In this document: piece after piece, positions 45,078 through 55,600 of the stretch
Layout: every line of letters begins with the position of its first letter
How positions within the stretch are numbered: the stretch's first letter is position 1
Source of the DNA: Rebecca billardiae RCC1528
Taxonomy: Eukaryota > Haptophyta
Reading direction: 5' to 3'
DNA length: 64,000 bases
Assembly: GCA_965240325.2 (NCBI GenBank)
Contig: OZ251251.1
Coordinates: forward strand, 558,001 to 622,000
Notes under the pieces: model-generated
Told to the model about the DNA's origin: nothing
The model's database searches: none
Seen by the model: only the letters and a program-made list of their open reading frames with translations
Made by a program: the position numbers and the translations under genes

Positions 45078-46523
45078 TCAGCACAGCGAGTCGGGGCACT
45101 GCGGCAGCAGCGCCAGACCCCCAAAGAGGAGCTCGCGCCGCCGCGTGGACTGCTGCTCGCCGGCAGCGGCCATGCGCGAGATGCTCCGCGCCGTCGCCCG
45201 GATGAACGCCGCGCGGGGTGGAGAGGCGCGCTGATCCGCGCCTGCATCATGCCGTCCGTGGCGCCCGAGAGCCTCACCTAGAGCGTGTGACGAGCGCCCG
45301 CGCCCGCGCCCACGGCCGCGGCCTTCCTTGAGCGACTCCTCCTGCTCCTCCGCCACCTCAGAGGCGAGGAATGGAAGCATGCCGAGCTGCCGGCGCGCTG
45401 ATCCAAGTAGTGCGGCATCCGACAGGCAGGCGCAGTCGACCCCTACGACGAGCGCTGGCGGGGGGCTTGGCGGCGGGCTCGGCGGCGGGCTCGGCGGGGG
45501 CGAGGGTGGCGGGCTTGGCGGTGGCGAGGGCGGCGGGCTTGGCGGCGGCGAGGGTGGCGGGCTTGGCGGCGGCGAGGGCGGCGGGCTTGGCGGCGGCGAG
45601 GGTGGCGGGCTTGGCGGCGGCGAGGGCGGCGGGCTCGGCGGCGGCGAGGGCGGCGGGCTCGGCGGCGGCGAGGGCGGCGGCGGCGAGGGCGGTGGGCTCG
45701 GCGGCGGCGAGGGCGGCGGGCTCGGCGGCGGTGACGGCGGGGGGCTCGGCGGAGGCGAGGGCGGCGGGCTCGGCGGAGGCGAGGGCGGCGGGCTCGGCGG
45801 TGGTGACGGCGGCGGGCTTGGCGGCGGCGGGCTCGGCGGAGGCGAGGGCGGCGGGCTCGGTGGCGGCGCGGGCGGCGGGCTCGGCGGTGGCGAGGGCGGT
45901 GGCGAGGGAGGGTCCATGAAGAACGAATCTTTGCAATCGCCATCGCTGCTGAAGCTGGTCGAGCAGGTCGTGGGCGTAGCAGAAGTCTCGGAGCAGCAGA
46001 CATTGAACCTGATGCTTGAATATCCAGCTGTATGCCCGTCTTGCTGGCCGTCGATGAGCACGTAGACGGTGGCTCCATCACTGACAGTGACCGCCAGTCC
46101 AGCATCATAGTACGGTGCATTCGCCCCACCATGGCCAGGACCGCCGCACCCGTTGCCATCCTGGTTGACCAGCGCCGTGAGCGGCTCGTCGCTGTAGACG
46201 GAGATCGCGGTCGCGTCGCCATACGTCCCAAAGCCATCGCCGTAACTGCTGCGCTCAGTGTTGAACGTAAGCTTGATGTCGACACCATATGTGTTCTCAA
46301 ACGACCAGAGCTTGTCCCGCCCGGTGTAGCCGCCCGAGTCGTCAGCGCCAGAGAGGTCATCAGTACCCGAGTTCACGCTGCATAGCAGCTCGCCGCCATC
46401 GCAGGTTGCGCACGCTGCAGCCTCGACGAGCTTGAGCACGCCGAGCAGGTGCGAGACGGGCCCGAAGACGAGCAGGGCGAGGGCTGCATGGCGGCTCGCG
46501 CCGTACGCGGAGCAGCGGAGCAT
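45078..46523 (-). CDS. Secreted SPPP-repeat (pherophorin/extensin-like) protein
   Basis: A 481-residue frame from the ATG at 46523. A hydrophobic N-terminus (HAALALLVFGPVSHLLGVL) fits a signal peptide. A globular domain of about 165 residues follows, with YGDATAISVYSDEPLTALVN, a VYVLIDGQQDGHTAGYSSIR stretch and paired Cys. Its VYVLIDG-x-GYSSIRFNV end resembles PPC-type beta-sandwich domains. Then more than 30 SPPP units (45461-45918) form a hydroxyproline-type stalk, followed by a C-terminal region of about 125 residues with an (RG) run. SPPP proteins with flanking globular domains are extracellular-matrix or scale glycoproteins in algae. The C-terminal part might be mis-framed after an unrecognised intron. 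Confidence 0.75.
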   Translation of the reverse strand: MLRCSAYGASRHAALALLVFGPVSHLLGVLKLVEAAACATCDGGELLCSVNSGTDDLSGADDSGGYTGRDKLWSFENTYGVDIKLTFNTERSSYGDGFGTYGDATAISVYSDEPLTALVNQDGNGCGGPGHGGANAPYYDAGLAVTVSDGATVYVLIDGQQDGHTAGYSSIRFNVCCSETSATPTTCSTSFSSDGDCKDSFFMDPPSPPPSPPPSPPPAPPPSPPPSPPPSPPPPSPPPSPPPSPPPSPPPSPPPSPPPSPPPSPPPSPPPSPPPSPPPSPPPPSPPPSPPPSPPPSPPPSPPPSPPPSPPPSPPPSPPPSPPPSPPPSPPPSPPPSPPPSPPPSPPPSPPPSPPPALVVGVDCACLSDAALLGSARRQLGMLPFLASEVAEEQEESLKEGRGRGRGRGRSSHALGEALGRHGRHDAGADQRASPPRAAFIRATARSISRMAAAGEQQSTRRRELLFGGLALLPQCPDSLC

Positions 46524-46763
46524 GGCTGGCCCTTGCGGTGCTCGCGGGAAGTAGCAGCGGTTATTGCCTTCCTGACCGCGCTGCGAAACGGAAAACGCAC
46601 GCGCCCGTGCCGGAGGGTTGGCAGCTGTTTACACTGGATAACTCGTCATCATTGCGCAAAGGAATGAAAAGGGGGGGGGTCAGTCTATGATGATTCGACA
46701 ACGACACTGCACGCACAAATCGAATATCATCAGCAGCATACTCCATCTGCTATAATATATGTC
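46524..46763. other. Intergenic
   Basis: No gene is supported. A G-tract lies near 46671-46679. Confidence 0.4.
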
Positions 46764-47754
46764 GTATCCCCTTACCGCAGTCTGCTTCTATACGAAGCAG
46801 ATTTGGGTGGGCGGCGGCGTGGGAGCGCTGGGCGCGCAGGTAGACGGCGCGAGCGGGCGCGCGCACGCTTGGAGGCATCTTTGGGACCATACCCATCGAC
46901 GACCCGAGCCTCGCCGCCACCGCCCTTCCCCTTCTCCCGTGCCACGGCGTCCAGACGGAGTGCCAAACGAGCGTTTGAACATGCCACGAAGCAGATTTGG
47001 AATGGTGCTCAAACCGCTGCGGAGGTGATCGTCAGGCTGCGGCGTGAGGCTGGGAGGGGTATCATAACGTAATGGATGACGGTCGTCACCTGTGCGCCGG
47101 TCGGTAGGCTGCTACTCAGCGCCCGTAGGCTCGTACGCTGCACCTCGAGCTCAAGATCCCTCACCGTGGGCTCCGCGCGAGTGACACTGAGCACGAGGAG
47201 GGTGTACTTGCGAGGGGTACGCGCGTCGCGCCTGCGATCGACGCCAGGACAAGCGAAGAAGCGATACCACCACTCCCGCGAAGCGCCTGCCTGACTTGCA
47301 CTCGGTGTACACACTGCGTGCGGCGTGCCGCAACGAAGGAGCCCGACCCGTGCCTCAGCGTGTCCCGCGCGGCTGGCTGGTGGGCACTTTCAACGTGATC
47401 GGTCATGCGAACGCGCGCAGAGTAACGCGCGCAGTATGTACACTGTCTACAATCATCTTTGTCGGTCGCCCACGTGCTTGAAGCGGCTGCAAGGAGTGCA
47501 GCCGGGTGTCGCGGGCCAGTCGAGCGCCCAGCCAGCACGACGGCAGCTCGGCGCCGCCGCGCGTTGCCATCGTGGAGGCGGTGATGCTGGAGGTACTAGG
47601 CTGGCGGCTGTCTGAGGGTAGCTAGACCATGCCTGGGCACTCTCAAGCCGTGTTCAACGCCCAGGCGCGCGTGGGTGGGCCGCAAAGCGCGCGCAGCGGC
47701 CGCCGTCAAATCTGCTTCCATACGAAGCAGATTGAACTGCGGTAAGGGGATACA
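46764..47754. mobile_element. 991-bp element with about 40-50-bp terminal inverted repeats
   Basis: The left end is GTATCCCCTTACCGCAGT followed by CTGCTTCTATACGAAGCAG and ATTTG. The right end, reverse-complemented, is GTATCCCCTTACCGCAGT, then TCAAT, then CTGCTTCGTATGGAAGCAG and ATTTG. Each end thus has an outer 18-bp match and an inner palindrome. A further GAAGCAGATTTGG copy lies at about 46988. No convincing ORF is inside, so a non-autonomous DNA transposon is the best reading. Confidence 0.72.
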
Positions 47755-47911
47755 ATAATTTCATCATGGCGGGCCGTATATTAACGGCCCGCCATAAAGT
47801 AACGTGCACAGGTGGCTTGCACTTTGCCTGTGCACTTTGCCTGTGTCTTTTAAAAATCATAGTCAGGCCAAATCGCCCGCGCGCGGCGCTGCCGGCCTCT
47901 AGCCGTCGGGG

Positions 47912-48815
47912 ATGGAGTGGTCGCCAAGCGCGCGCTCACCGGCTTCATTGCGCTGGTCGTCGGCGTCGCAGCGCTCTATGCCGTCGCCGTGGGGATGTGC
48001 ACGCGTCACTCACCGCCCTGTCGCCGGGCGCGCGAGGCCGACGAGGCGTTGGCGGGCGGAGTGGAGGGCGGCAAGGTGCTCTTGAGCTCTCCCACGCTTG
48101 GCGCCGGCGAAAGGACCCGGATGGCGTCCGAGAACGAATGCGCGCAGCGCTGCGGCTCGGAGCGCGGTTTCGAGCGCGTGACTGGCTTCGTGTACTACAC
48201 CGACGAGATCGGTCGAGATTTCGACGAGTACAAGCGCGTGGTCCATCGCGTGTGCAAGAAGCCGCAGAGCATCGCGATGCTCGCGGTCTCAGAGCATGAC
48301 GAGTTTGAGACGGTTGGCGTCTGTTGTTGCGCAAGCCCGGTCAAAGAGATCGGCGAGCACCCGCACTATCCAATTGTCCCGCCCAAGATCAGCTGCGACG
48401 ACTTCTGCGCTGCTGGCGGCCACGGGCGGGGCGTCATCATCGGCACCGCGCCCGCGTGCGAGGGCTTGTGCCACGACGACTGCCGCCCACGGGCACTGCT
48501 TCTGCGTGGGGGCGGGCGACGGCACTAGTTTGGGCTCAAGGGCTTTGGCAGCGAGTGCACCAGTGGCGACAAGGTCTGCTGCTGTGCGCACCACGGGTCG
48601 CGAGAGCCGGACTACTCGGCGCGCCACGGGCTCACGTGCGCCTCCTTCTGCAAGAGCGCGGGGTACCCGCGCTCCAAGCTCGACGGCACGGCCCCGGCCG
48701 GTGCGAGGGCGAGTGCTACAAGCACGCCAAGCAGTGCGTCACAGCCAACGACCACTTTACGGACCTTGGCGAGCAGTGCTGGAGCGGCGACAAGATCTGC
48801 AACTACTACTCGTGA
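47912..48815 (+). pseudogene. Cys-rich membrane-anchored protein with frame breaks
   Basis: An N-terminal hydrophobic segment (ALTGFIALVVGVAALYAVAV) is followed by a Cys-containing ectodomain. The clean frame reaches CDDFCAAGGHGRGVIIGTAP and CEGLCHDDC, then stops at 48528. Homologous-looking blocks continue in other frames: HCFCVGAGDGTS, GSECTSGDKVCCCAHHGSRE with CASFCKSAGYPRSKLDGTAP, and finally CEGECYKHAKQCVTANDHF with GEQCWSGDKICNYYS before TGA at 48815. At least three single-frame changes separate the blocks. The only in-frame start is GTG, and the ATG at 47912 is in another frame. So it is either a decaying gene or a run of consensus indels. No family is recognised. Confidence 0.5.
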
Positions 48816-49063
48816 AGACGGACGTCGGCACGGGCCGCGCGCACTGACAGGGCGCCCGGGCGGCGGCACGCCGGGGCCGCGGGCCGCAGACTGGCCGCCG
48901 AGTCGGCCGAGCCTGCGTAGGGCTCCGTGATCGGCCTGTGGCAGCTGAGTGGCATCGAGTGGCCGTCGGTGATCGGCATGTGCGCACCTACAGGTGGATA
49001 CGGGCTAACTGGACACAGGGGCTATCTGGAGTCGGGTAGATCGACCAAACCGAGCTCAGAACC
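48816..49063. other. Intergenic before the foldback element
   Basis: No gene is supported. Confidence 0.4.
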
Positions 49064-50588
49064 GGAGTGTACCGAGCTAAGCGGATGTACCATGGTACAC
49101 TTTGGTACACAATTGGTACACTATTGGTACACTATTGGTACATGTAAAGATGTACCAAGTGTACCAATAGTGTACCAATCGTGTACCAAAGTGTACCGCA
49201 ACGCATCCTGACAATGTACCAAATGTCATTGGGTGTACCATGTACACTTTGGTACAGGCAATCGCGGGCAATAAGGAGCTGTCACGTTAAGAAACTGGGG
49301 CTTGCTATCTGCGGATCTGGCCTAGAAACCGAGACTAGCGATTGGCTGGTTCGCTATACGCATAGTCACACTAAGAAACCGGGACTACGTCGTCCCGGCT
49401 GACGAGTGGTCCGCCGAGGGCGAGGCGCAGTCGGCCCGTCCGGGGGACGCGGCGCGCGGCCCGACTACGAGTACAGGCCAAGTCCCGACTTCTCCTGATG
49501 ACTGACTCCTGGCCAGTGCGCCGCAGCAGCCATGCAACATCATGCCAGATTTGATGCTCCAAAAAGGCCCAAAATTTTCTTCGGCCTCGCCGGCCGGGCC
49601 TAAAGACTCAGCGGGGGGCTCTGCCCCCCTGCGCCCCCCGCGCCTGCGCGGCGGGCGGGACCTAGCTAAGAAACTGAGACTCCGTAGGCGCTCGGGCTAC
49701 CGAACGGCTAAGAAACCGAGGCTAGCCGTGAGATCTCTGACTTCTTATTGCCCGCGATTGTCTGTACATAATTCATAAATGGTACACTTTGGTACATTTC
49801 ATGAGTGTACCAACGTGTACCAACCATGTACCAGTTTGCACACAAAAGTGTACCAAGTGTACCAACTCCTCCCTGAATGTACCAACTGCTCCCCAAAGTG
49901 TACCAACTTGTCCCAGGGTGTACCAAAAAATGTACCAACTCGTCCTGAAAATGTACCAAGTGTACCAAATTTCCGCGAAATGTACCAACTTGGTCCAGGG
50001 TGTACCAACAGTGTACCAACTCGTCCTGAAAATGTACCAGTGAGTAGTGTACCAAATTTCCGCTGAATGTACCAACTCGGCCCAGCAGGGTGTACCAAAA
50101 GTGTACCAACTCCGGCACGAGTCGGTACCATCTACTGAACCCCCGATGTACCAGGGATTCTGGGTGTACCAGGTACACCCAGGAAAGTGTACCAGCTCTG
50201 AATCGCTGATGATGGTACACTATTGGTACATTCATGAAAAGTTGGTACATTGATGGTACATTGGGGGACGGTTGGTACACATGGTATATGGTACATTTGG
50301 TACATCGTTGGGACACATTGGTACATTCTTCGGACGAGTTGGTACATTTGGGAGGAGTTGGTACATCAGGTAATGTACCAACATGTGCTATGTGGATGTA
50401 CCACCATGTACCATGGTACACCCAATGACATTTGGTACATTGTCAGGATGCGTTGGTACACTTTGGTACACTATTGGTACACTATTGGTACACTTGGTAC
50501 ATCTTTACATGTACCAATAGTGTACCAATAGTGTACCAATTATGTACCAAAGTGTACCATGGTACATCCGCTTAGCTCGGTACACTCC
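49064..50588. mobile_element. Foldback structure built of GTACCA/TGGTAC motifs
   Basis: The ends are inverted repeats of about 180 bp: 49064-49245 starts GGAGTGTACCGAGCTAAGCG, and 50406-50588 is its reverse complement with a few differences. Within the arms GTAC recurs every 10-11 bp. A second array, 49781-50405, has GTACCA in one orientation up to about 50190 and TGGTAC in the other after 50210. A nested pair containing CAATCGCGGGCAATAA (49252-49275 and 49744-49767) brackets a 0.47 kb spacer. There is no coding capacity of note. Arms made of short tandem motifs are typical of foldback transposons. Confidence 0.72.
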
Positions 50589-50649
50589 TCATTCTGTGGT
50601 GAAAACGACCGAAGGCTCGTGGTAACTTACTAATCTGCAGCCGCCCCGG

Positions 50650-52160
50650 CTGAGCCGGACAGTGAACGTCCGGGCAAAACGGGCGTGCCGCAGGCCGCAC
50701 GTGAAGGCACGCGGCAGTGACGCGGCTCGCCTCGCGCGACAGGCACCGTACCCGCCGTCCGGCTCGCAGTGCAGGACCGACCCCACGGGGCGGTTTGCTG
50801 TTGCCCCCCTGTCATGCGGGTTGGCTCCCCTGACGCGTGGGGGGAACGCCGGAGGGTTGGCTCCCCCGGCGGCCGGACACGGGGCGGCGGGTGGCTCGGC
50901 GCCATCTCCCGCTCGCCCCGGCGGCCGGTTCGCAGTGCAGGACCGACCCTACTGGGTGGTTTGCTGTTGCCCCCCTGTCATGCGGGTTGGCTCCCCTGAC
51001 TAGTGGGGGGGACGCCGGAGGGTTGGCTCCCCCGGCAGCTGGGCACCGGGCGGCGGACGGCTCGTCGCCTTTCCCCGCTCGCCCCGGCAGCGGCGCGTCC
51101 TCTAGCGTCGGCCGGCCGGCCCCGCTGGCGCGCCCCCCGGGCTTGCAGTTCAAGAACGGCCCAGGCGGGTGGTTCGCCGTTCCCCCCGGTCATGCTGGTC
51201 GGCTCCCCTGACGCTTGGGGGGAACACAAGGGGGGTGGCTCCTCCGTGGCTAGGCTCGGCGCCTTGGCTCGCGCATCGTCGGGGGCCCTCTCTTCCGGCG
51301 GCACAGCACGGTCGGCCCCTGGTCATTTGGCCCAGCGGGTGCCTTTCTCGCACCAGCAGTCCAGCCCGGGCGCTGCGGGGCAGCTGGCCAGCGCGTCGCC
51401 ATCGACGGGGATGGCTCCCCTGTATGGTGGCAAGAACCAGGTGTCCGGCATGGCCCGGCCGCCACTCTTTCGCTCGCACGGACCAGCAGTCCCGCCCGGG
51501 CGCGGCGGGGCAGCTGGCCGGAGCGTCGCCATCGTGACGGGGATTGCCCCCCCTGCAGCTAGGTTTCGGGCGGCGGATGGCTCGTCGCCCTTCCCCGCTC
51601 GTCCCTGCTGCCGGCGCCGCGGGCACGTCCCGCGGCCCGGCGGTTCGAGAACGCTTTGCGGTTGTCCCCAGGTCGTCATGCGGGTCGGCTCCCCTGACGC
51701 CTGGGCGGCACGCCATGGGGATGGCTCCCCCGGCGGTTGGACACTGGGCGGCTGATGGCTCGTCGAGTCTCCCGCTCGCCCCGGCGGCGGCTAGGCTTCG
51801 GGCGGCGGATGGCTTGCCGCCTTTCCCCGCTCATCCCTGCTGCCGGCGCCGCGGGCACGTCCTGCGGCCCGGCGGTTCGAGAACGCTTTGCGGTTGTCCC
51901 CAGGTCGTCATGCGGATTGGCTCCCCTGACGCCGGGGCGGCACACCATGGGGATGGCTTTCCCGACGGATGGAAACGGGGCGGCGGATGGCTTGTCGAGT
52001 CTCCCGCTCGCCCCGGCGGCGGCTAGGCTTCGGGCGGCGGATGGCTCGTCGCCCTTCCCCGCTCGTCCCGGCTGCCGGCGCCGCGGGCACGTCCCGCGGC
52101 CCGGCGGTTCGAGATCGCTTCGCAGTTGTCCCCAGGTCGTCATGCAGGACATCGCCTCGT
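50650..52160. repeat. Long GC-rich tandem repeats, final units about 231 bp
   Basis: A landmark GTCATGCGGGTTGGCTCCCC (with variants) recurs at about 50810, 50977, 51189, 51676, 51907 and 52138. The last intervals are both 231 bp. Units share TTCCCCGCTCGTCC, GGCGCCGCGGGCACGTCC and GGCCCGGCGGTTCGAGA blocks. The open frames on both strands reflect the repeat's composition, so I call no gene. Confidence 0.82.
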
Positions 52161-52495
52161 GCGCGCTTAACATGGAGTCGTTCGTCGACCATCCACTCGG
52201 GGATGGAATCATAGACGCGACGCATCTCGGCGAGGGCAGCCCTGGGAGCAGGTTGAGCCCCTCCCATTGGGACCACCGCCACAGCGCCGGCGGAGGCACC
52301 ACGTCTCGTGCGTCGCCGTTCACGGCGGACACACTCACGAACTGCAGTCGAACCGGCTGCAGCTGAGACACTTTTCTCCGGCCGAGTCACGCGCGTGTTT
52401 CCTGCGCTCGTCATCGCGCGGTTATCGAAACGACTATAAGCCAAGACTATGACCGGACGCCCTACTATATGATGTGAGTACTCGTCATGAGACAC

Positions 52496-52602
52496 GTTTG
52501 TATGAAAGTAGGGGGAATGTTTGTATGAAAGTAGGGGGAATGTTTGTATGAAAGTAGGGGGAATGTTTGTATGAAAGTAGGGGGAATGTTTGTATGAAAG
52601 TA
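52496..52602. repeat. 23-bp tandem repeat, about 4.6 copies
   Basis: The unit GTTTGTATGAAAGTA-GGGGGAAT occurs five times head to tail, the last copy truncated. It is perfectly conserved and much lower in GC than its surroundings. Confidence 0.95.
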
Positions 52603-55600
52603 ACGGCTCTTCACATACGAAGATTGGACGCCTCGCGCGCGAACATTGCCGTATTTGCCAATACGGTAGAGGAGTCGGGGGGGGAGCATCAGGTAAAAGT
52701 GTGTTGTGCGTCAGGCGTGGTAATATTGACGCCGCCATCCTCCGCAACGGCAATGAACAAACGGGTTCATCGTTTTTGTCAGAACTGGGCGCAAGTCAGG
52801 TCTTCCTGCCGGCGGATCGTGTGATGGCAGAAGGAGCGCTGCAGCGGCGCCTTCTCCCCCGGGCGAGCCCGGCGCCAGCGGCGCGGCGCGCGCGCGGCTG
52901 CGACTCGGCGCTCGCGCTCGGCGGCGACTGCGCCCATTCCTGCCGCCGAGCACCGCCTCTTGAGCTTGCCCACTCCGCACTCGGCGCCGTCGTGTCCGCA
53001 CGGTTGAGGTCATGCGGCCGACCGGCGCTGGGCCGAGCTCAAGTTTGTGCGCCAAGTGCAGCGATGCAGACGTCGTGTTCGGCATGTCGCTCGACTTCTT
53101 GGTCAGCCCGTATGCCACCGCCGAGCCAAGAAGGCGCCAGATCGCGCAGAGTGCGCGAACTCGTGGCTGCACTTGGCGCACACATTCGACACAGACAGTC
53201 ATTCGCGCACGTGGGCCGTGGGGCACGTGGGCACACGATGGCGGCTGCCTGACAGTACTATAGTGAAATAACCATTTATTATTACTGATAGACACTACCT
53301 GGTACCGTGAAGTCGCCAGATTCAAGGGCGGGAGTCCCCTTCACCACGGCCCTTGCCTTCACGCTTATTGCTCCCGGCGCACCTGCGACCGAGCGCGCAA
53401 GTAGATATGTTGCTAAGCTGAGTGCAGCTGGTGTCTCCGATGGGGCGCCAAGGCCGGCGCCGCAGTATAATGCGGGCCGGCGGCACAGGTCGTGCTGCTG
53501 AGCCACGCGGGCTGAGCAGACAGCACGCACGCGCGCGCGCGGCACGCGCGCGGCGGCTGGAGCACTAGTCGGAGGCGCGCACGCGCGCTGACGGCTGACG
53601 CGGTGCGGCGCGCCGACACCGAGCGCACACATTCATTGCCAGTCGGCGGGCGCGCGGGCGGTACGGCCCGGCGCGCCGCGAGCAGTGGCACGCGCGGGGC
53701 GCGGGACGAACCCGGCGCAGCCATGATGCTCGGCCGCGACCATCTGGGAAGGTAGAACACCACGTGGCACGTGACCACGACCCCCGGCCATCAGTATTGT
53801 ATATATATATATATATGTATATATGTATACATGTATATATTATGTGCATGCGGCGGCGAATCATCATCACTCACACCGCGCGCGCCCGAATGAGTTCGAC
53901 GATCGTCCGGCCGGTATATATATGTTCACACACACGCACACACATACATATATATATATGTATATATATATACAATGATCCAGGCGCGGGTAGTTTGGCC
54001 ACCGATTGGCTGTGACTCGTCAGTGTGAGTGTCAGATTCAGCGCTTGGGGCGAAATCCGCCTACAGGCCGATTGACTATTGCATCACACAGTGCAGGATT
54101 GGAATTTTCCGTGACGCTTCGGACGGTCCGCAGCTCGAGTCAGCGAATCCGGTCTCGGCCGGACAGTGGAACTCGGGTGGAAGCCGCGACTTCGCGGCGG
54201 ACGGAGCCTCAAACGAGCGGTGCCTCGGCTCGCGGCGCGATCTACTCGGCGAAGACCGACGAGGCTGCTCGCGGGCCCGACTATGCGTCGACGCGGGCTG
54301 GGGTCGTCTTCCGCGTGGCGCTGGGCAAGTTCCTCGCCGCCCTGACGGGTGCTCTCCTTTCGCCCTCACGGCGCGCGCGGTGCGTTTCGCGAGCTTCTTG
54401 CATGCGCCGCCCGCGGTTGCGCCCGAGCCTGATGCTTCAGTCGACACGGCAGGTGGCTCGCGCAGGGTGGGATTGTGTGCGGGTGCCGCTGGCGGTGCGT
54501 CTCACCCTCCTGAAATTGTGTGGGAGGCTGTGACATTGCACGCGTACACCCCGCCACGCCCGCGGCCCGCCCGCGCAAACGTCGCGCCGCGCAGTTGTCT
54601 TTGACCTCGAGCGAGCCTGAGGCGTGGAGGCGACCGACGGCGGGGTGCGACTTGCCCACCGACCCGAGCCGCATCACCCAGCGCAGCCTCGCCCGCGACG
54701 ACGCTTCGCCTGGCTGCCACTGCTCAGCCGCGTGCAAGGCGGGCTGGGCGACGTCTTTGCCGAGCGCGGCTCACCCGGCTGCAGCGCAGCACGCGAGAGG
54801 CTGGAGCGCCATGACGCGGATGGCGGAGCGGGCTTTGGGCTGGCTGGCATGAGCCGCCAGGCTGTACCGTCCGCGCAGATCGCGCTCGGCCCGGCCGCAG
54901 CTCTCCTGAGCGCGCGCCTCAGAGCTGAGACTGATCACGTGCACGCGCACAAGCCATTCACTGCCGTGGCTGTGTCGAGCAGCTGCGTGTGCTCGAGGCG
55001 CGGCGCTCGCACGGGCCACGCGGGCGCAGCGGGTGCGCGCAGCTGGCGCACGCAGTGCCACGTCCTGCCGCGCCAGTTTGGCGGCCGTCCGCCCCCCCGA
55101 GCTCGAGTTCTGCGCGCTTTGCGACGGCGCGGCCGGCCGCGCCCATCTTCATGCTTGGGCACGCCAGCATGGCCGCCGCCGGGCCTGCTGCGCGCGCCGA
55201 AGCTGGAGGGCGGAGGAGGGCGCTGGGCTGCTCCTACGGCGTGCTGCAGCCCGGGCAGGCTTTTCCGCGGCGCGGCGAGGCCGTCGCGCCTGCTCGCCGC
55301 CGTCGAGTCGCCCGTGCTGAGTGACCGTCGGCCGCATGTGCTCGGCGGCACCGCAGGCAGGCGTCCCATACCAGTGTGCTCGAGCCGCTGCGCGCACCCA
55401 AGGCGAGCTGCTCGAGCGGGCTAGGTGGGCCCACGGAGTGCGCGCAGCTGGCGCACGCAGCCCCGCGTCATGGGGTGTCGGTTTGACGGTCGCCAGCCCC
55501 CGTGGGCTCGAGCTCTGTGCGCTTCACCACGGAGGTGCCGACGGCGCCCCGCGGCGCGCAACGGCGTGGCAGCATGGCCGCCGCCGGCGCCGCCGCACAT

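Noticed and set aside
45328-46065. Plus-strand Gly-rich (GGLGGGEG) protein
   Set aside because: It is the complement of the SPPP codons. The minus frame has a signal peptide and a structured N-terminal domain.
49781-50588. CRISPR array
   Set aside because: The repeated unit is only 6-8 bp with 3-15 bp between units and flips orientation in the middle. The host is eukaryotic and no cas genes are present.
52496-52602. CRISPR-like repeats
   Set aside because: The units abut directly with no variable spacers, so it is a simple tandem repeat.
51003-52753. Several 150-280-residue frames on both strands
   Set aside because: They translate the 231-bp tandem repeats and shift frames between units.
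53012-53263. Small plus-strand frame with CAKC
   Set aside because: It has only a single Cys pair and competing frames on the other strand look equally plausible. Evidence is too thin for a gene call.
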